From an uncultured Bacteroides sp. (GTDB lineage Bacteria; Bacteroidota; Bacteroidia; Bacteroidales; Bacteroidaceae), in the NCBI RefSeq assembly GCF_902491285.1, contig NZ_CABUHK010000003.1, positions 80,152-144,151 of the forward strand: DNA of 64,000 nucleotides. The letters are read 5' to 3'. Below the pieces are notes generated by a model. That model ran no database searches. It was not told the origin of the DNA and saw only the letters and a program-made list of their open reading frames with translations. Positions 1 through 8,014 of the stretch are shown here, one piece after another (position 1 is the first letter of the stretch; each line of letters opens with the position of its first letter). The position numbers and the translations under genes are program-made.

Positions 1-858
1 CACTGTATCAGGAGTGAACAACTGGTCGCCGTAACGGAAGCCGAGCCGCAACATCTGCTCGTCATAAATGGTAGCTTCAAGTGACAGGAGAGCCTCGCAC
101 GTATGTATTTCTTCAACGATGTTCAATCCTTGAGTCATAATTTCATGATAGCGTGCTATCGGAATGACAATGTTGTCGATATATTTCTCGATCTGGGAGG
201 CGGGGACACTAATCTTCTTTTTCTTGGTAAAAGGCAGGATGCGTGTACTCTCAATATGTGGGAAGAAGTATAGCTCCATTCCCAATAAAAGGATTGCCGG
301 AGAGGAAGTCAGCACGATAACAGGTTTCTGCTCGCTTAAAGAAAGCGGTTGTCCGTCATAATAGCATTGCAATTGGTAACGGAAGTTAATTTCATCAGCA
401 AGAAACGTAAAATGAATTTCCACATCGTGAGGATGGATATGATAGGCATGATGGGCATATAGCAGTTTGCTGCCGGCTTGTTTCTGATAAAGAGGCAGGT
501 TATGGTAACGTATCAATGTCAGCATCTCTTGCAACTTTTTCTCGATGAATGGGCGGATATTGTTCTTGACCCGTTCCGGATCTTCGGATAGCTTGCGTAG
601 AAAGCGGGATACTGCTTTCTCACGCGAATAGATTCCCATCAGATATTTTTCCGTGTAATGGGAAGCGATGTCGATAGCTTGCCGTTCCGCTTCGCTCATA
701 CGGCAGATTGCTTCGGGGGAAGCATGGAAGGCTTGCTCTATGAGTTGCCATGTACCGTCGTCAGATTTCTCTGCACTGTAAGGAATCAGCAGTGTACCAA
801 ACGTAGGATGTTCGGCTAAAACGATGATAACTTGTCCGGTAGTTGCTTTCTCTTTCAT
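1..858 (-). CDS. Probable SNF2-family helicase, N-terminal part (runs off window)
   Basis: The minus-strand frame is open from an ATG at 858 to base 1, giving 286 residues with no stop; the rest lies outside the window. The visible part has no Walker motif. It is a mixed alpha/beta region with a basic segment near residue 230, and it resembles, from memory, the region that precedes the ATPase core in Bacteroidetes SNF2/SWI2 DEAD/DEAH helicases. The helicase call is therefore inference. A TATCTTTG box at 879-886 (minus strand) lies about 20 bp upstream of the ATG and supports this start. The gene is divergent from mnmA. Confidence 0.55.
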   Translation of the reverse strand, partial: MKEKATTGQVIIVLAEHPTFGTLLIPYSAEKSDDGTWQLIEQAFHASPEAICRMSEAERQAIDIASHYTEKYLMGIYSREKAVSRFLRKLSEDPERVKNNIRPFIEKKLQEMLTLIRYHNLPLYQKQAGSKLLYAHHAYHIHPHDVEIHFTFLADEINFRYQLQCYYDGQPLSLSEQKPVIVLTSSPAILLLGMELYFFPHIESTRILPFTKKKKISVPASQIEKYIDNIVIPIARYHEIMTQGLNIVEEIHTCEALLSLEATIYDEQMLRLGFRYGDQLFTPDTV

Positions 859-910
859 TCTCTCTGCACTTTAACCAACAAAGATACGGGAAAATCCTTA
901 ATTTTGCAGC

Positions 911-2044
911 ATGATGGAAGAAAACAAACGAGTATTGTTAGGAATGAGTGGTGGCACGGACAGCTCCGTGGCTGCTATGCGGTTGCTGGATGCCGGATAT
1001 GAGGTGATCGGAGTTACTTTTCGTTTTTATGAACTGAATGACTCGACCGAGTATTTGGAGGACGCCCGCGCTCTGGCGGAGCGTTTGGGAATCCGTCATA
1101 TTACGTATGATGCCCGTGAGGTATTCCGTGAACAGATTATCGAGTATTTTGTGCGTGAATATATGGTGGGACATACTCCTGTGCCCTGCACGTTGTGCAA
1201 CAACTGTCTGAAATGGCCGCTTCTTTCGAAAATTGCCGATGAAATGGGCATTTTTTATATTGCAACGGGGCATTATGTTCGGAAAGTAAAGGTGGATGGT
1301 ACCTACTACATAACTTATGCTGCCGACGCGGATAAAGATCAGACTTTTTTCTTATGGGGACTTAAACAGGATATCCTTCAGAGAATGTTACTTCCGATGG
1401 GAGATATAACCAAAGTGGAAGCACGTGCTTTTGCTTCTGAACGGGGATTTCAGAAAGTTGCGGTGAAAAAGGATAGTTTAGGCGTTTGCTTTTGTCCGAT
1501 GGATTATCGGAGCTTTCTGAAAAACTGGTTGGTCAGGAATGGTCAGACATTAGTCAGGAATGGTCAGACGTTGGTCAGGAATGGTCAGATGTTAGTCGGA
1601 AATGGTCAGCCATGGTCAGAAATGGTCAGACGTGGAAGATTCGTCGATGAAAAGGGAGCTTTTATTGCTTGGCACGAAGGTTATCCTTTTTATACTGTCG
1701 GACAGCGGCGTGGTTTGGGGATTCATTTGAATCGCCCCGTTTTTGTGAAGGAAATCCGTCCTGAGAAGAATGAAGTGGTGCTCGCGTCCCTGCAGGCTTT
1801 AGAGAAAACGAAGATGTTTCTTAAAGATTGGAATATAGTTAGTCGGGAACGTCTGTTGGGGCATACCGATGTTATTGTGAAAATCCGCTATCGGAAACAG
1901 GAAAACCATTGTACAGTGACGGTTACATCTGATAATCTTCTGTATGTACAACTTCACGAACCCTTGACGGCTATTGCTCCTGGACAAGCTGCTGCGTTTT
2001 ATAAAGATGGTTTGTTGTTGGGTGGTGGAATTATTATGGAATAA
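911..2044 (+). CDS. mnmA: tRNA-specific 2-thiouridylase MnmA with tandem-repeat insertion
   Basis: Thiolates U34 of Lys, Glu and Gln tRNAs using ATP and relayed sulfur. The PP-loop SGGTDSS is at residues 13-19. The catalytic cysteines should be C96 (in TLCNN) and C193 (in GVCF); the signature [10 protein letters not shown] follows. At 377 aa it is about 20-25 residues longer than usual. The excess is a 7-residue tandem repeat ([11 protein letters not shown], four copies, about residues 207-234) encoded by 21-bp units just after the C193 loop. Bacteroides genomes often carry more than one mnmA, so this may be a paralogue. The start is ATG 911 or 914. A TAATTTTG box at 899-906 leaves almost no 5' leader. 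Confidence 0.9.
   Translation: MMEENKRVLLGMSGGTDSSVAAMRLLDAGYEVIGVTFRFYELNDSTEYLEDARALAERLGIRHITYDAREVFREQIIEYFVREYMVGHTPVPCTLCNNCLKWPLLSKIADEMGIFYIATGHYVRKVKVDGTYYITYAADADKDQTFFLWGLKQDILQRMLLPMGDITKVEARAFASERGFQKVAVKKDSLGVCFCPMDYRSFLKNWLVRNGQTLVRNGQTLVRNGQMLVGNGQPWSEMVRRGRFVDEKGAFIAWHEGYPFYTVGQRRGLGIHLNRPVFVKEIRPEKNEVVLASLQALEKTKMFLKDWNIVSRERLLGHTDVIVKIRYRKQENHCTVTVTSDNLLYVQLHEPLTAIAPGQAAAFYKDGLLLGGGIIME
1529..1632 (+). repeat. 21-bp in-frame tandem repeat inside mnmA
   Basis: Four 21-bp units begin at 1529, 1550, 1571 and 1592 (consensus TTRGTCAGGAATGGTCAGAYG). A fifth copy at 1613-1632 has lost one base, so it is read in a different frame (WSEMVRR rather than LVRNGQT). Each unit also contains a shorter GGTCAG or AATGGTCAG repetition. 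The array is in frame and introduces no stop. Confidence 0.95.
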
Positions 2045-2094
2045 TCATCAACGAAGAATCAGAGCATATAGTTCCGTGATTTGTTCCATGGGGT

Positions 2095-2153
2095 GAAACT
2101 GTTTGTTTCTCGGTGTGAAACAGAGTGTTTCAAGCAGTGAAACAAATAGTTTC
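2095..2153. repeat. Three palindromes GAAAC-N5-GTTTC at exact 22-bp period
   Basis: Copies of GAAAC-N5-GTTTC start at 2095, 2117 and 2139. The arms are perfect in all three; the 5-base centres differ (tgttt, agagt, aaata). The array lies between the convergent ends of mnmA and the GH3 gene, so it could fold in either transcript as three small hairpins. It is too short and too palindromic to be CRISPR. Confidence 0.9.
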
Positions 2154-2183
2154 AAGTATGTGAATAAATTTATTCGGATGGTT

Positions 2184-3695
2184 TTACTTGTTGTTCAATG
2201 CGAGCATTGCTTCAATATATTCGCGTGTATTGCTTAGTCTGGGTACTTTGTGCTGTCCGCCTAATTTGCCTTTCTGTGCCAGCCAGTCATGAAACAATTC
2301 CGGGCGCGCCACGATGACTTCCAATGGCTGCAATGCAATGTCTTTCCAGCGTTTCGCTTCATAGTCCGAATTTACTTCTTTCAATGTGGCATCAAGTATT
2401 GCGGCGAATTTATCTACGGAATCCGGCATTTTGGCAAATTCTATCAGCCATTGGTGACGGCATTTTGCGTGCTCATCCATGAATACCGGTGCGGCGGAAT
2501 ATTCACTCACCTGTGCTCCGGTCTCAGCGCAAGCTTTTGCCAGGCCTTTTTCAGCGTTATCTACAATCAGTTCTTCGCCGAAAGCATTAATGAAATGTTT
2601 CGTCCGTCCTGTGATAACGAACTTATAAGGGTTCTTGCTTGTAAACTTCACTGTATCTCCGATCATATATCTCCATAATCCGCAGGAAGTAGAAATCACC
2701 ATTGCGTAATTCTTGTCCAACTCTACCTCTTCAAGGCAATATGCCCGCGGATTCTCTTTTCCAACTTCCTCCAACGGAACAAATTCATAGAAGATTCCGT
2801 AGTCAATCATCAATAACATAGAAGGGTCGGAAAGGTCATTCTGTGTGCCGAAATATCCTTCGGAAGCATTGTAAGTCTCTACATAGTGCATCTTCGGTGA
2901 ATGAATCACCTGCTTGTACTGCTCGCGATAAGGTGTGAAGGCTACTCCGCCGTGGAAGAACACTTCCAGATTGGGCCATACTTCCTCTAATGTCCGTTTT
3001 CCGGTTTTCTCAAGAACTCGTTTGATAAGCACTAGCATCCAGGACGGTACGCCGGACAAACTGGTTACATTTACCGGAATGGTACTGTTGGCAATTGCTT
3101 CTATTTTCGTTTCCCATTCGCTCATCAAAGCAATCTTCTTGCTTGGCACGCGGACGAAATTAATAAGCGGGTTTACATTTTGGATTAGAATAGCTGATAA
3201 ATCTCCAACCAGGCTATGACTGGAATTAAGGTTCGGACTGTGGCTGCCGCCCAGAATCAATCCCTTGCCGGAAAAAAAGTGGCTGTCCGGATTGATACGG
3301 AAATAAAGAGCCGCGGCATCTTTGCCACCTCTGTAATGAATATCCTCCAAGGCTTCCTTGCTGACGGGAAGAAACTTACTTTTATCATTAGTCGTACCGG
3401 ATGATTTGGCGAACCAGCGTATTTCCGACGGCCAAAGCAGGTTTTGTTCTCCTGCCCGCAAACGTTCCACATAGGGCTTAATTTCTTCATAAGTCTGAAT
3501 GGGAAGGCGTTTTCTGAAATCTTCATAGCTGCGGATAGAGGAGTAGTCGTACTTTTTCCCCCATTCAGTCCGTGCAGCCTGCTGCACCAAGCGATTCAAT
3601 ACACGATGTTGAATCTCACTTGCCTGAGTAGCATATAGATCTATTTGTTTTAAACGGGAGTCAAAAGTCTTACTAATAATTTTTGTAATATTCAT
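2184..3695 (-). CDS. GH3 auxin-responsive promoter family protein (acyl-adenylate/amide synthetase fold)
   Basis: A 503-aa member of the GH3 branch of the ANL adenylating superfamily. The ATP-binding loop SSGTTNDKSKFLPVS is near residue 92, the YNASEGYFG motif near 276, and the hinge or C-terminal signature GRTKHFINAFGEEL near 355. Plant GH3 enzymes join amino acids to acyl acids; the substrate of the Bacteroidetes homologues is not known to me. There is no signal peptide, so it should be cytosolic. It is transcribed alone, divergent from pfkA, with a TACTTTTG box at 3727-3734 on the minus strand about 32 bp before its ATG. Confidence 0.85.
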   Translation of the reverse strand: MNITKIISKTFDSRLKQIDLYATQASEIQHRVLNRLVQQAARTEWGKKYDYSSIRSYEDFRKRLPIQTYEEIKPYVERLRAGEQNLLWPSEIRWFAKSSGTTNDKSKFLPVSKEALEDIHYRGGKDAAALYFRINPDSHFFSGKGLILGGSHSPNLNSSHSLVGDLSAILIQNVNPLINFVRVPSKKIALMSEWETKIEAIANSTIPVNVTSLSGVPSWMLVLIKRVLEKTGKRTLEEVWPNLEVFFHGGVAFTPYREQYKQVIHSPKMHYVETYNASEGYFGTQNDLSDPSMLLMIDYGIFYEFVPLEEVGKENPRAYCLEEVELDKNYAMVISTSCGLWRYMIGDTVKFTSKNPYKFVITGRTKHFINAFGEELIVDNAEKGLAKACAETGAQVSEYSAAPVFMDEHAKCRHQWLIEFAKMPDSVDKFAAILDATLKEVNSDYEAKRWKDIALQPLEVIVARPELFHDWLAQKGKLGGQHKVPRLSNTREYIEAMLALNNK

Positions 3696-3726
3696 TTCTG
3701 CTTTAACATAATAATGTTTAGTCGTG

Positions 3727-3762
3727 CAAAAGTAACTTATTTATCTTTTTTTTCTATCTTTA
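3727..3762. promoter_or_regulatory. Divergent -7 boxes for the GH3 gene (minus) and pfkA (plus)
   Basis: The minus strand reads TACTTTTG at 3734-3727, a full match to TAnnTTTG, upstream of the GH3-family ATG. The plus strand reads TATCTTTA at 3755-3762, one mismatch, upstream of pfkA. Neither has a clear -33 element at 20 bp. Confidence 0.4.
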
Positions 3763-3831
3763 CGACGGAAATAATCGTTAAAATTGACGAGTTTACTAGA
3801 ATCCCCGAGTTTTTGACTAAAAAATGCGACA

Positions 3832-4842
3832 ATGAGAATCGGAATCTTAACCTCAGGCGGGGACTGCCCCGGTATTAATGCCACCATTCGTGGCGTGTGT
3901 AAGACAGCCATCAATTATTATGGGATGGAAGTGATTGGTATTCACAGCGGCTTTCAGGGGTTGCTGACGAAAGACGTCGAGTCTTTTACGGATAAATCAT
4001 TGTCTGGTTTGCTGAATCTTGGCGGGACGATGTTGGGCACTTCTCGTGAAAAGCCCTTTAAAAAAGGGGGAGTTATCTCGGATGTTGACAAACCGGCACT
4101 GATTCTTCAGAATATTAAGGAGATGGGGCTGGATTGTGTAGTCTGCATCGGGGGAAACGGAACGCAGAAGACTGCTGCCAAGTTTGCCGCGATGGGCGTG
4201 AATATAGTATCAGTCCCGAAAACCATTGATAATGACATTTGGGGGACGGATATCTCTTTCGGATTCGATTCGGCTGTAAGCATCGCTACGGATGCCATCG
4301 ACCGTCTGCATTCTACTGCCAGTTCCCATAAAAGGGTGATGGTGATTGAAGTGATGGGGCATAAAGCCGGGTGGATAGCTTTGTATTCCGGTATGGCGGG
4401 TGGGGGAGACGTTATCCTTGTCCCTGAAATCCCTTATAGCATAAAGAATATTGGCAATACAATTCTGGAAAGACTGAAAAAGGGGAAGCCTTATTCTATT
4501 GTAGTAGTAGCCGAAGGGATTCAGACAGACGGCCGTAAACGTGCTGCAGAATATATTGCACAGGAGATTGAATATGAAACCGGAATTGAGACTCGTGAAA
4601 CTGTATTGGGGTATATCCAGCGCGGCGGTTCGCCTACTCCTTTCGACCGGAATCTGTCGACCCGTATGGGCGGTCATGCAACGGAACTGATTGCTAATGG
4701 GGAATTTGGACGTATGGTCGCTTTGAACGGAGACAATATTTCGTCTATCCCTCTCGAGGAAGTCGCGGGGAAATTAAAACTAGTTACTGAAGATCACGAT
4801 CTTGTGATTCAGGGGCGCCGTATGGGGATTTGCTTTGGTTAG
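3832..4842 (+). CDS. pfkA: 6-phosphofructokinase (group III type)
   Basis: Phosphorylates fructose 6-phosphate in glycolysis. Motifs seen: GGDCPG at the nucleotide loop (residues 9-14), PKTIDNDIWGTD with the catalytic Asp, MGHKAGWIALYSG, and LGYIQRGGSPTPFDR. Length is 336 aa, as expected. The motif that is GGDGS in E. coli PfkA reads GGNGT here. The residue equivalent to Gly104 is kept and the residue equivalent to position 124 is Lys. The Gly/Lys pair is typical of ATP-using group III enzymes, while Asp/Lys marks PPi enzymes, so ATP is the better guess. Bacteroides genomes carry several pfkA paralogues. Confidence 0.9.
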   Translation: MRIGILTSGGDCPGINATIRGVCKTAINYYGMEVIGIHSGFQGLLTKDVESFTDKSLSGLLNLGGTMLGTSREKPFKKGGVISDVDKPALILQNIKEMGLDCVVCIGGNGTQKTAAKFAAMGVNIVSVPKTIDNDIWGTDISFGFDSAVSIATDAIDRLHSTASSHKRVMVIEVMGHKAGWIALYSGMAGGGDVILVPEIPYSIKNIGNTILERLKKGKPYSIVVVAEGIQTDGRKRAAEYIAQEIEYETGIETRETVLGYIQRGGSPTPFDRNLSTRMGGHATELIANGEFGRMVALNGDNISSIPLEEVAGKLKLVTEDHDLVIQGRRMGICFG

Positions 4843-4855
4843 ATTCCGTAAATGA

Positions 4856-5734
4856 TTATGCCATAGCTGTTTCGCTGTCGGCAGGCAGGCTCTCTTTTGA
4901 TATGTTTTCAAGTTCCGTCTCGGAGTCTGTATCCGTTTCGGCTTCAGATTCATCTGTCATTGCCGATTGTGATGTTTTTGACTCGTTAATGGTCGTAATG
5001 AATACCGGGTCTTTCACTTTCTTGATAGCCATCTGGGCGGCATTCTGCTGAGACTCTTTTTTTGAATATCCGGTACCTGTCCCGGCAGGAAGCCCTTCAA
5101 TGCGTATTTCTGTCTGGAATACTGGATTGCTGTCTTTATCAAGGAATTGTTCTATTAACTCAAAAGAAACTTCCATCTTACTTTTCTGGCTCCATTCGAT
5201 TAACTTGGATTTGAAGTTAACCTCCTTACGGGATATTTTATCCAGGTCGATGTAACGGTTGATGATTCGTTGCTCCATAAACTGTTTGCAACGTTCATAC
5301 CCCTGATCCAGATAAATGGCTCCGATAAATGCTTCAAAAGCATTTCCGTACATATAACTGTTGTGAGAAGAAGAGCGGGTAGAATACTTTATGAGTTTAT
5401 CCAAACCAATCTCGACAGCCAACTTGTTCAGAGTCTCCCGTTGTACAATCTTGGAACGGGTATTTGTCAGAAAACCTTCCCGTTTTCCTTCAAAACGCTT
5501 GTAGACAATATCTCCCACGATGGCGTCAAGGATGGCGTCACCGAGAAATTCCAGTCGCTCATTATTCAAAGGACGTCCTTTTTCCGAGCGGACAGAAGTT
5601 GATTTGTGCAGAAGGGCCTGCTCGTAAAGCCGGATATTACGCGGGTAGAACCCGAGTATCCGGTAAAAACAAAGATAAGACTCTCTGTCCTTGCGGAACA
5701 GGAGCCTTATCTTATCTATTTGGTTACGTAACAC
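4856..5734 (-). CDS. rnc: Ribonuclease III, GTG start
   Basis: Cleaves double-stranded RNA during rRNA and mRNA processing. The catalytic signature NERLEFLGDAILD is at residues 58-70, followed by the second acidic cluster (YGNAFEAFIGAIYLD) and a C-terminal double-stranded RNA-binding domain (GTGYSKKESQQNAAQMA). The start is a GTG at 5734, four bases after the fabF stop; the longer open frame would run back through fabF codons. Translational coupling is likely. The last roughly 30 residues are acidic and Ser/Thr-rich, beyond the usual dsRBD end. Length 292 aa. It is the last gene of acpP-fabF-rnc and ends 13 bp from the convergent pfkA stop. Confidence 0.92.
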   Translation of the reverse strand: MLRNQIDKIRLLFRKDRESYLCFYRILGFYPRNIRLYEQALLHKSTSVRSEKGRPLNNERLEFLGDAILDAIVGDIVYKRFEGKREGFLTNTRSKIVQRETLNKLAVEIGLDKLIKYSTRSSSHNSYMYGNAFEAFIGAIYLDQGYERCKQFMEQRIINRYIDLDKISRKEVNFKSKLIEWSQKSKMEVSFELIEQFLDKDSNPVFQTEIRIEGLPAGTGTGYSKKESQQNAAQMAIKKVKDPVFITTINESKTSQSAMTDESEAETDTDSETELENISKESLPADSETAMA

Positions 5735-5738
5735 GATA

Positions 5739-7001
5739 TTACTCAGCGTATTTCTTGAAGATAACGCACGCATTGTGACCGCCGAATCCAAATGTGTTGG
5801 ACAAGGCAACATTAACTTCGCGTTTCTGTGCTTTGTTGAACGTGAAATTAAGGTTATAGTCGATATTCTCGTCGTTGTCACCTTCTTCGTGGTTGATAGT
5901 CGGAGGAACAATACCGTTCTTGATGGCAAGGATACTTGCAATAGATTCTACCGCACCGGCAGCACCCAGCAAATGGCCTGTCATTGATTTTGTTGAACTG
6001 ATATTCAATTCGAACGCATGGTCACCGAATACTTCCTTAATCGCTTTTGCTTCTGAAATATCACCTACCGGAGTAGATGTACCGTGTACATTGATGTAAT
6101 CTACTTCTTTCGGATCCATTTCTGCATCTTCCAGTGCATTTCTCATCACCAGTTTAGCTCCCAGACCTTCCGGATGAGAAGCAGTCAAGTGATGTGCATC
6201 AGCAGACATACCTACACCGGCAACTTCTGCGTAGATTTTTGCACCACGTGCCTTAGCATGTTCCAACTCTTCCAGAATCAGACAGCCGCCGCCTTCACCC
6301 ATTACGAAACCGTCACGGCTTGCGCTGAACGGACGTGAAGCTTTGGAAGCCTCGTCGTTGCGGGTTGACAGAGCATGCATAGCGTTGAATCCACCCACAC
6401 CTGCAGGGAAAATAGCTGCTTCCGAACCACCGGATATAATCACATTTGCTTTGCCCAGACGAATCAGGTTGAAAGCATCTGCAATAGCATTGGTAGAAGT
6501 AGCACATGCTGAACAAGTCGCATAATTAGGACCGTGGAAACCATACATGATAGAAATCTGTCCGGCAGCGATATCCGAAATCATCTTTGGAATGAAGAAC
6601 GGATTAAACTTCGGACCCATTTCCTGACGAGTGTAGTAGTTGCCTACCTCTTCTTCAAATGTATGTATACCACCAATACCGGCGCCGAAAATAACACCGA
6701 TTTTGTTCAAGTCTTCTTTCTCTGTGTCAAGACCGGAGTCTGCTACCGCTTCTTTGGCAACAGCGATGGCGTACTGAGTGTACAAATCCATTTTTCTTGC
6801 TTCTTTGCGGTCGATGTATTTTGTTGCATCGAAGTTCTTCACTTCGCATGCGAATTGGGTCTTGAAAAGCGACGCATCAAAATGAGTAATAGGTCCTGCT
6901 CCACTAACCCCGTTCACAATGTTTTCCCAAAATTCGGGAACGCTGTTGCCAACGGGAGTAATGGCGCCAAGGCCTGTTACTACCACTCTTTTTAATTCCA
7001 T
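5739..7001 (-). CDS. fabF: 3-oxoacyl-[ACP] synthase II
   Basis: Condenses malonyl-ACP with acyl-ACP in fatty-acid elongation. The catalytic triad is visible: Cys166 in SACATS, His306 in HGTSTPVGD and His343 in SMTGHLLGAAG. Length is 420 aa, usual for FabF/KAS II. It lies 18 bp after acpP, the carrier it works with, and 4 bp before the rnc start, so the three genes are almost certainly one mRNA. Confidence 0.97.
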   Translation of the reverse strand: MELKRVVVTGLGAITPVGNSVPEFWENIVNGVSGAGPITHFDASLFKTQFACEVKNFDATKYIDRKEARKMDLYTQYAIAVAKEAVADSGLDTEKEDLNKIGVIFGAGIGGIHTFEEEVGNYYTRQEMGPKFNPFFIPKMISDIAAGQISIMYGFHGPNYATCSACATSTNAIADAFNLIRLGKANVIISGGSEAAIFPAGVGGFNAMHALSTRNDEASKASRPFSASRDGFVMGEGGGCLILEELEHAKARGAKIYAEVAGVGMSADAHHLTASHPEGLGAKLVMRNALEDAEMDPKEVDYINVHGTSTPVGDISEAKAIKEVFGDHAFELNISSTKSMTGHLLGAAGAVESIASILAIKNGIVPPTINHEEGDNDENIDYNLNFTFNKAQKREVNVALSNTFGFGGHNACVIFKKYAE

Positions 7002-7019
7002 ATTGATGAAATCGGATAA

Positions 7020-7256
7020 TTACTTAGCGTGTTCTTCGATATAAGATACAGCATCACCTACAGTACCAATCTTTTCTGCTTGGTCATCAGGAATAGAGAT
7101 ACCGAATTCTTTTTCGAATTCCATGATAAGTTCTACAGTGTCAAGAGAATCAGCTCCCAGGTCGTTAGTGAAGCTAGCTTCGTTAGTAACTTCTGATTCT
7201 TCTACGCCTAATTTATCGACGATAATCGCTTTCACTCTTGATGCAATTTCAGACAT
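7020..7256 (-). CDS. acpP: Acyl carrier protein
   Basis: A 78-residue acidic carrier for growing acyl chains. The phosphopantetheine site is Ser37 in [10 protein letters not shown], followed by the typical [19 protein letters not shown] helix region. It is the first gene of the acpP-fabF-rnc operon and has a well-placed promoter at 7308-7339. Confidence 0.97.
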   Translation of the reverse strand: MSEIASRVKAIIVDKLGVEESEVTNEASFTNDLGADSLDTVELIMEFEKEFGISIPDDQAEKIGTVGDAVSYIEEHAK

Positions 7257-7307
7257 AACTTTAAGTTTTTAATTAATAATTAGTTTTATTTCTTTAAATT
7301 TGCGGTG

Positions 7308-7339
7308 CAAAGGAATGAATATTTATCGTTTTGCGCAAA
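7308..7339 (-). promoter_or_regulatory. Promoter of acpP-fabF-rnc
   Basis: On the minus strand TTTG (7339-7336) is followed by 20 bp and TTCCTTTG (7315-7308), one mismatch from TAnnTTTG. This is the spacing of Bacteroides primary-sigma promoters. Predicted transcription starts near 7301, leaving a leader of about 45 bases. Confidence 0.65.
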
Positions 7340-7405
7340 TATTTGACTAAATAAATGCAATGTTTTGCACATTTTTCACTGTTTTGTGCATCGAATTTGA
7401 GAGTT

Positions 7406-7978
7406 ATGAAGAAAAACATCGCAATTTTCGCTTCCGGTTCCGGTTCAAATGCCGAGAATATTATCCGGTATTTCCAAAAAAACGATTCCGTTCAGGTTTC
7501 GTTGGTACTTTCTAATAAGAGTGATGCCTATGTTTTAGAACGTGCGCATCGCCTGGGAGTGCCCTGTAACGTGTTTCCAAAGGAAGATTGGATAGCCGGA
7601 GACGAAATTCTGGCTGTATTGCAAGAGTTCCGCATTGATTTAATCGTGCTGGCAGGCTTTCTGATTCGTGTACCGGATTTGCTTTTGTATGCTTATCCCG
7701 ATAAAATTATAAATATACATCCGGCTCTTCTGCCTAAATATGGTGGAAAAGGAATGTATGGCGATCGTGTTCATCAGGCAGTGGTAGCCGCCGGTGAAAA
7801 AGAAAGCGGCATCACTATACATTATATTAATGAGCATTATGATAAAGGGGACACAATCTTTCAGGCTGTCTGTCCCATATTTCCGACAGATTCTCCTGAT
7901 GATGTGGCAAAGAAAATACATGCTTTGGAGTATGAGCACTTTCCTTTGGTCATAGAAAAACTGTTGAATGAGAAATAA
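7406..7978 (+). CDS. purN: Phosphoribosylglycinamide formyltransferase 1
   Basis: Transfers formyl from 10-formyl-THF to GAR in purine synthesis. The phosphate loop is FASGSGSNAENI (residues 8-19). Catalytic residues are Asn103 and His105 (INIHPALLP) and Asp146 (YDKGD). I chose ATG 7406, giving 190 aa, the usual length. An in-frame ATG at 7355 would add 17 residues before the first beta strand that no family member needs. Transcribed alone, divergent from acpP and convergent with pdxB. Confidence 0.95.
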   Translation: MKKNIAIFASGSGSNAENIIRYFQKNDSVQVSLVLSNKSDAYVLERAHRLGVPCNVFPKEDWIAGDEILAVLQEFRIDLIVLAGFLIRVPDLLLYAYPDKIINIHPALLPKYGGKGMYGDRVHQAVVAAGEKESGITIHYINEHYDKGDTIFQAVCPIFPTDSPDDVAKKIHALEYEHFPLVIEKLLNEK

Positions 7979-7992
7979 AGATAAGGTAAGAG

Positions 7993-8014
7993 GGAATAAG
8001 GTGCTGCTTATTCC
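7993..8014. terminator. Bidirectional hairpin between purN and pdxB
   Basis: GGAATAAG (7993-8000), a six-base loop, and CTTATTCC (8007-8014) form a perfect 8-bp stem. The right arm contains the pdxB stop codon. It serves both converging genes. Confidence 0.6.

Noticed and set aside
164..361. Plus-strand ORF of 65 codons near the left edge
   Set aside because: Lies opposite the open minus-strand frame of the probable helicase gene, which covers the whole region.
4856..5941. Longer RNase III reading frame starting at 5941
   Set aside because: It would overlap 200 bp of fabF and add about 69 residues unlike any RNase III; the GTG at 5734 gives the expected N-terminus.
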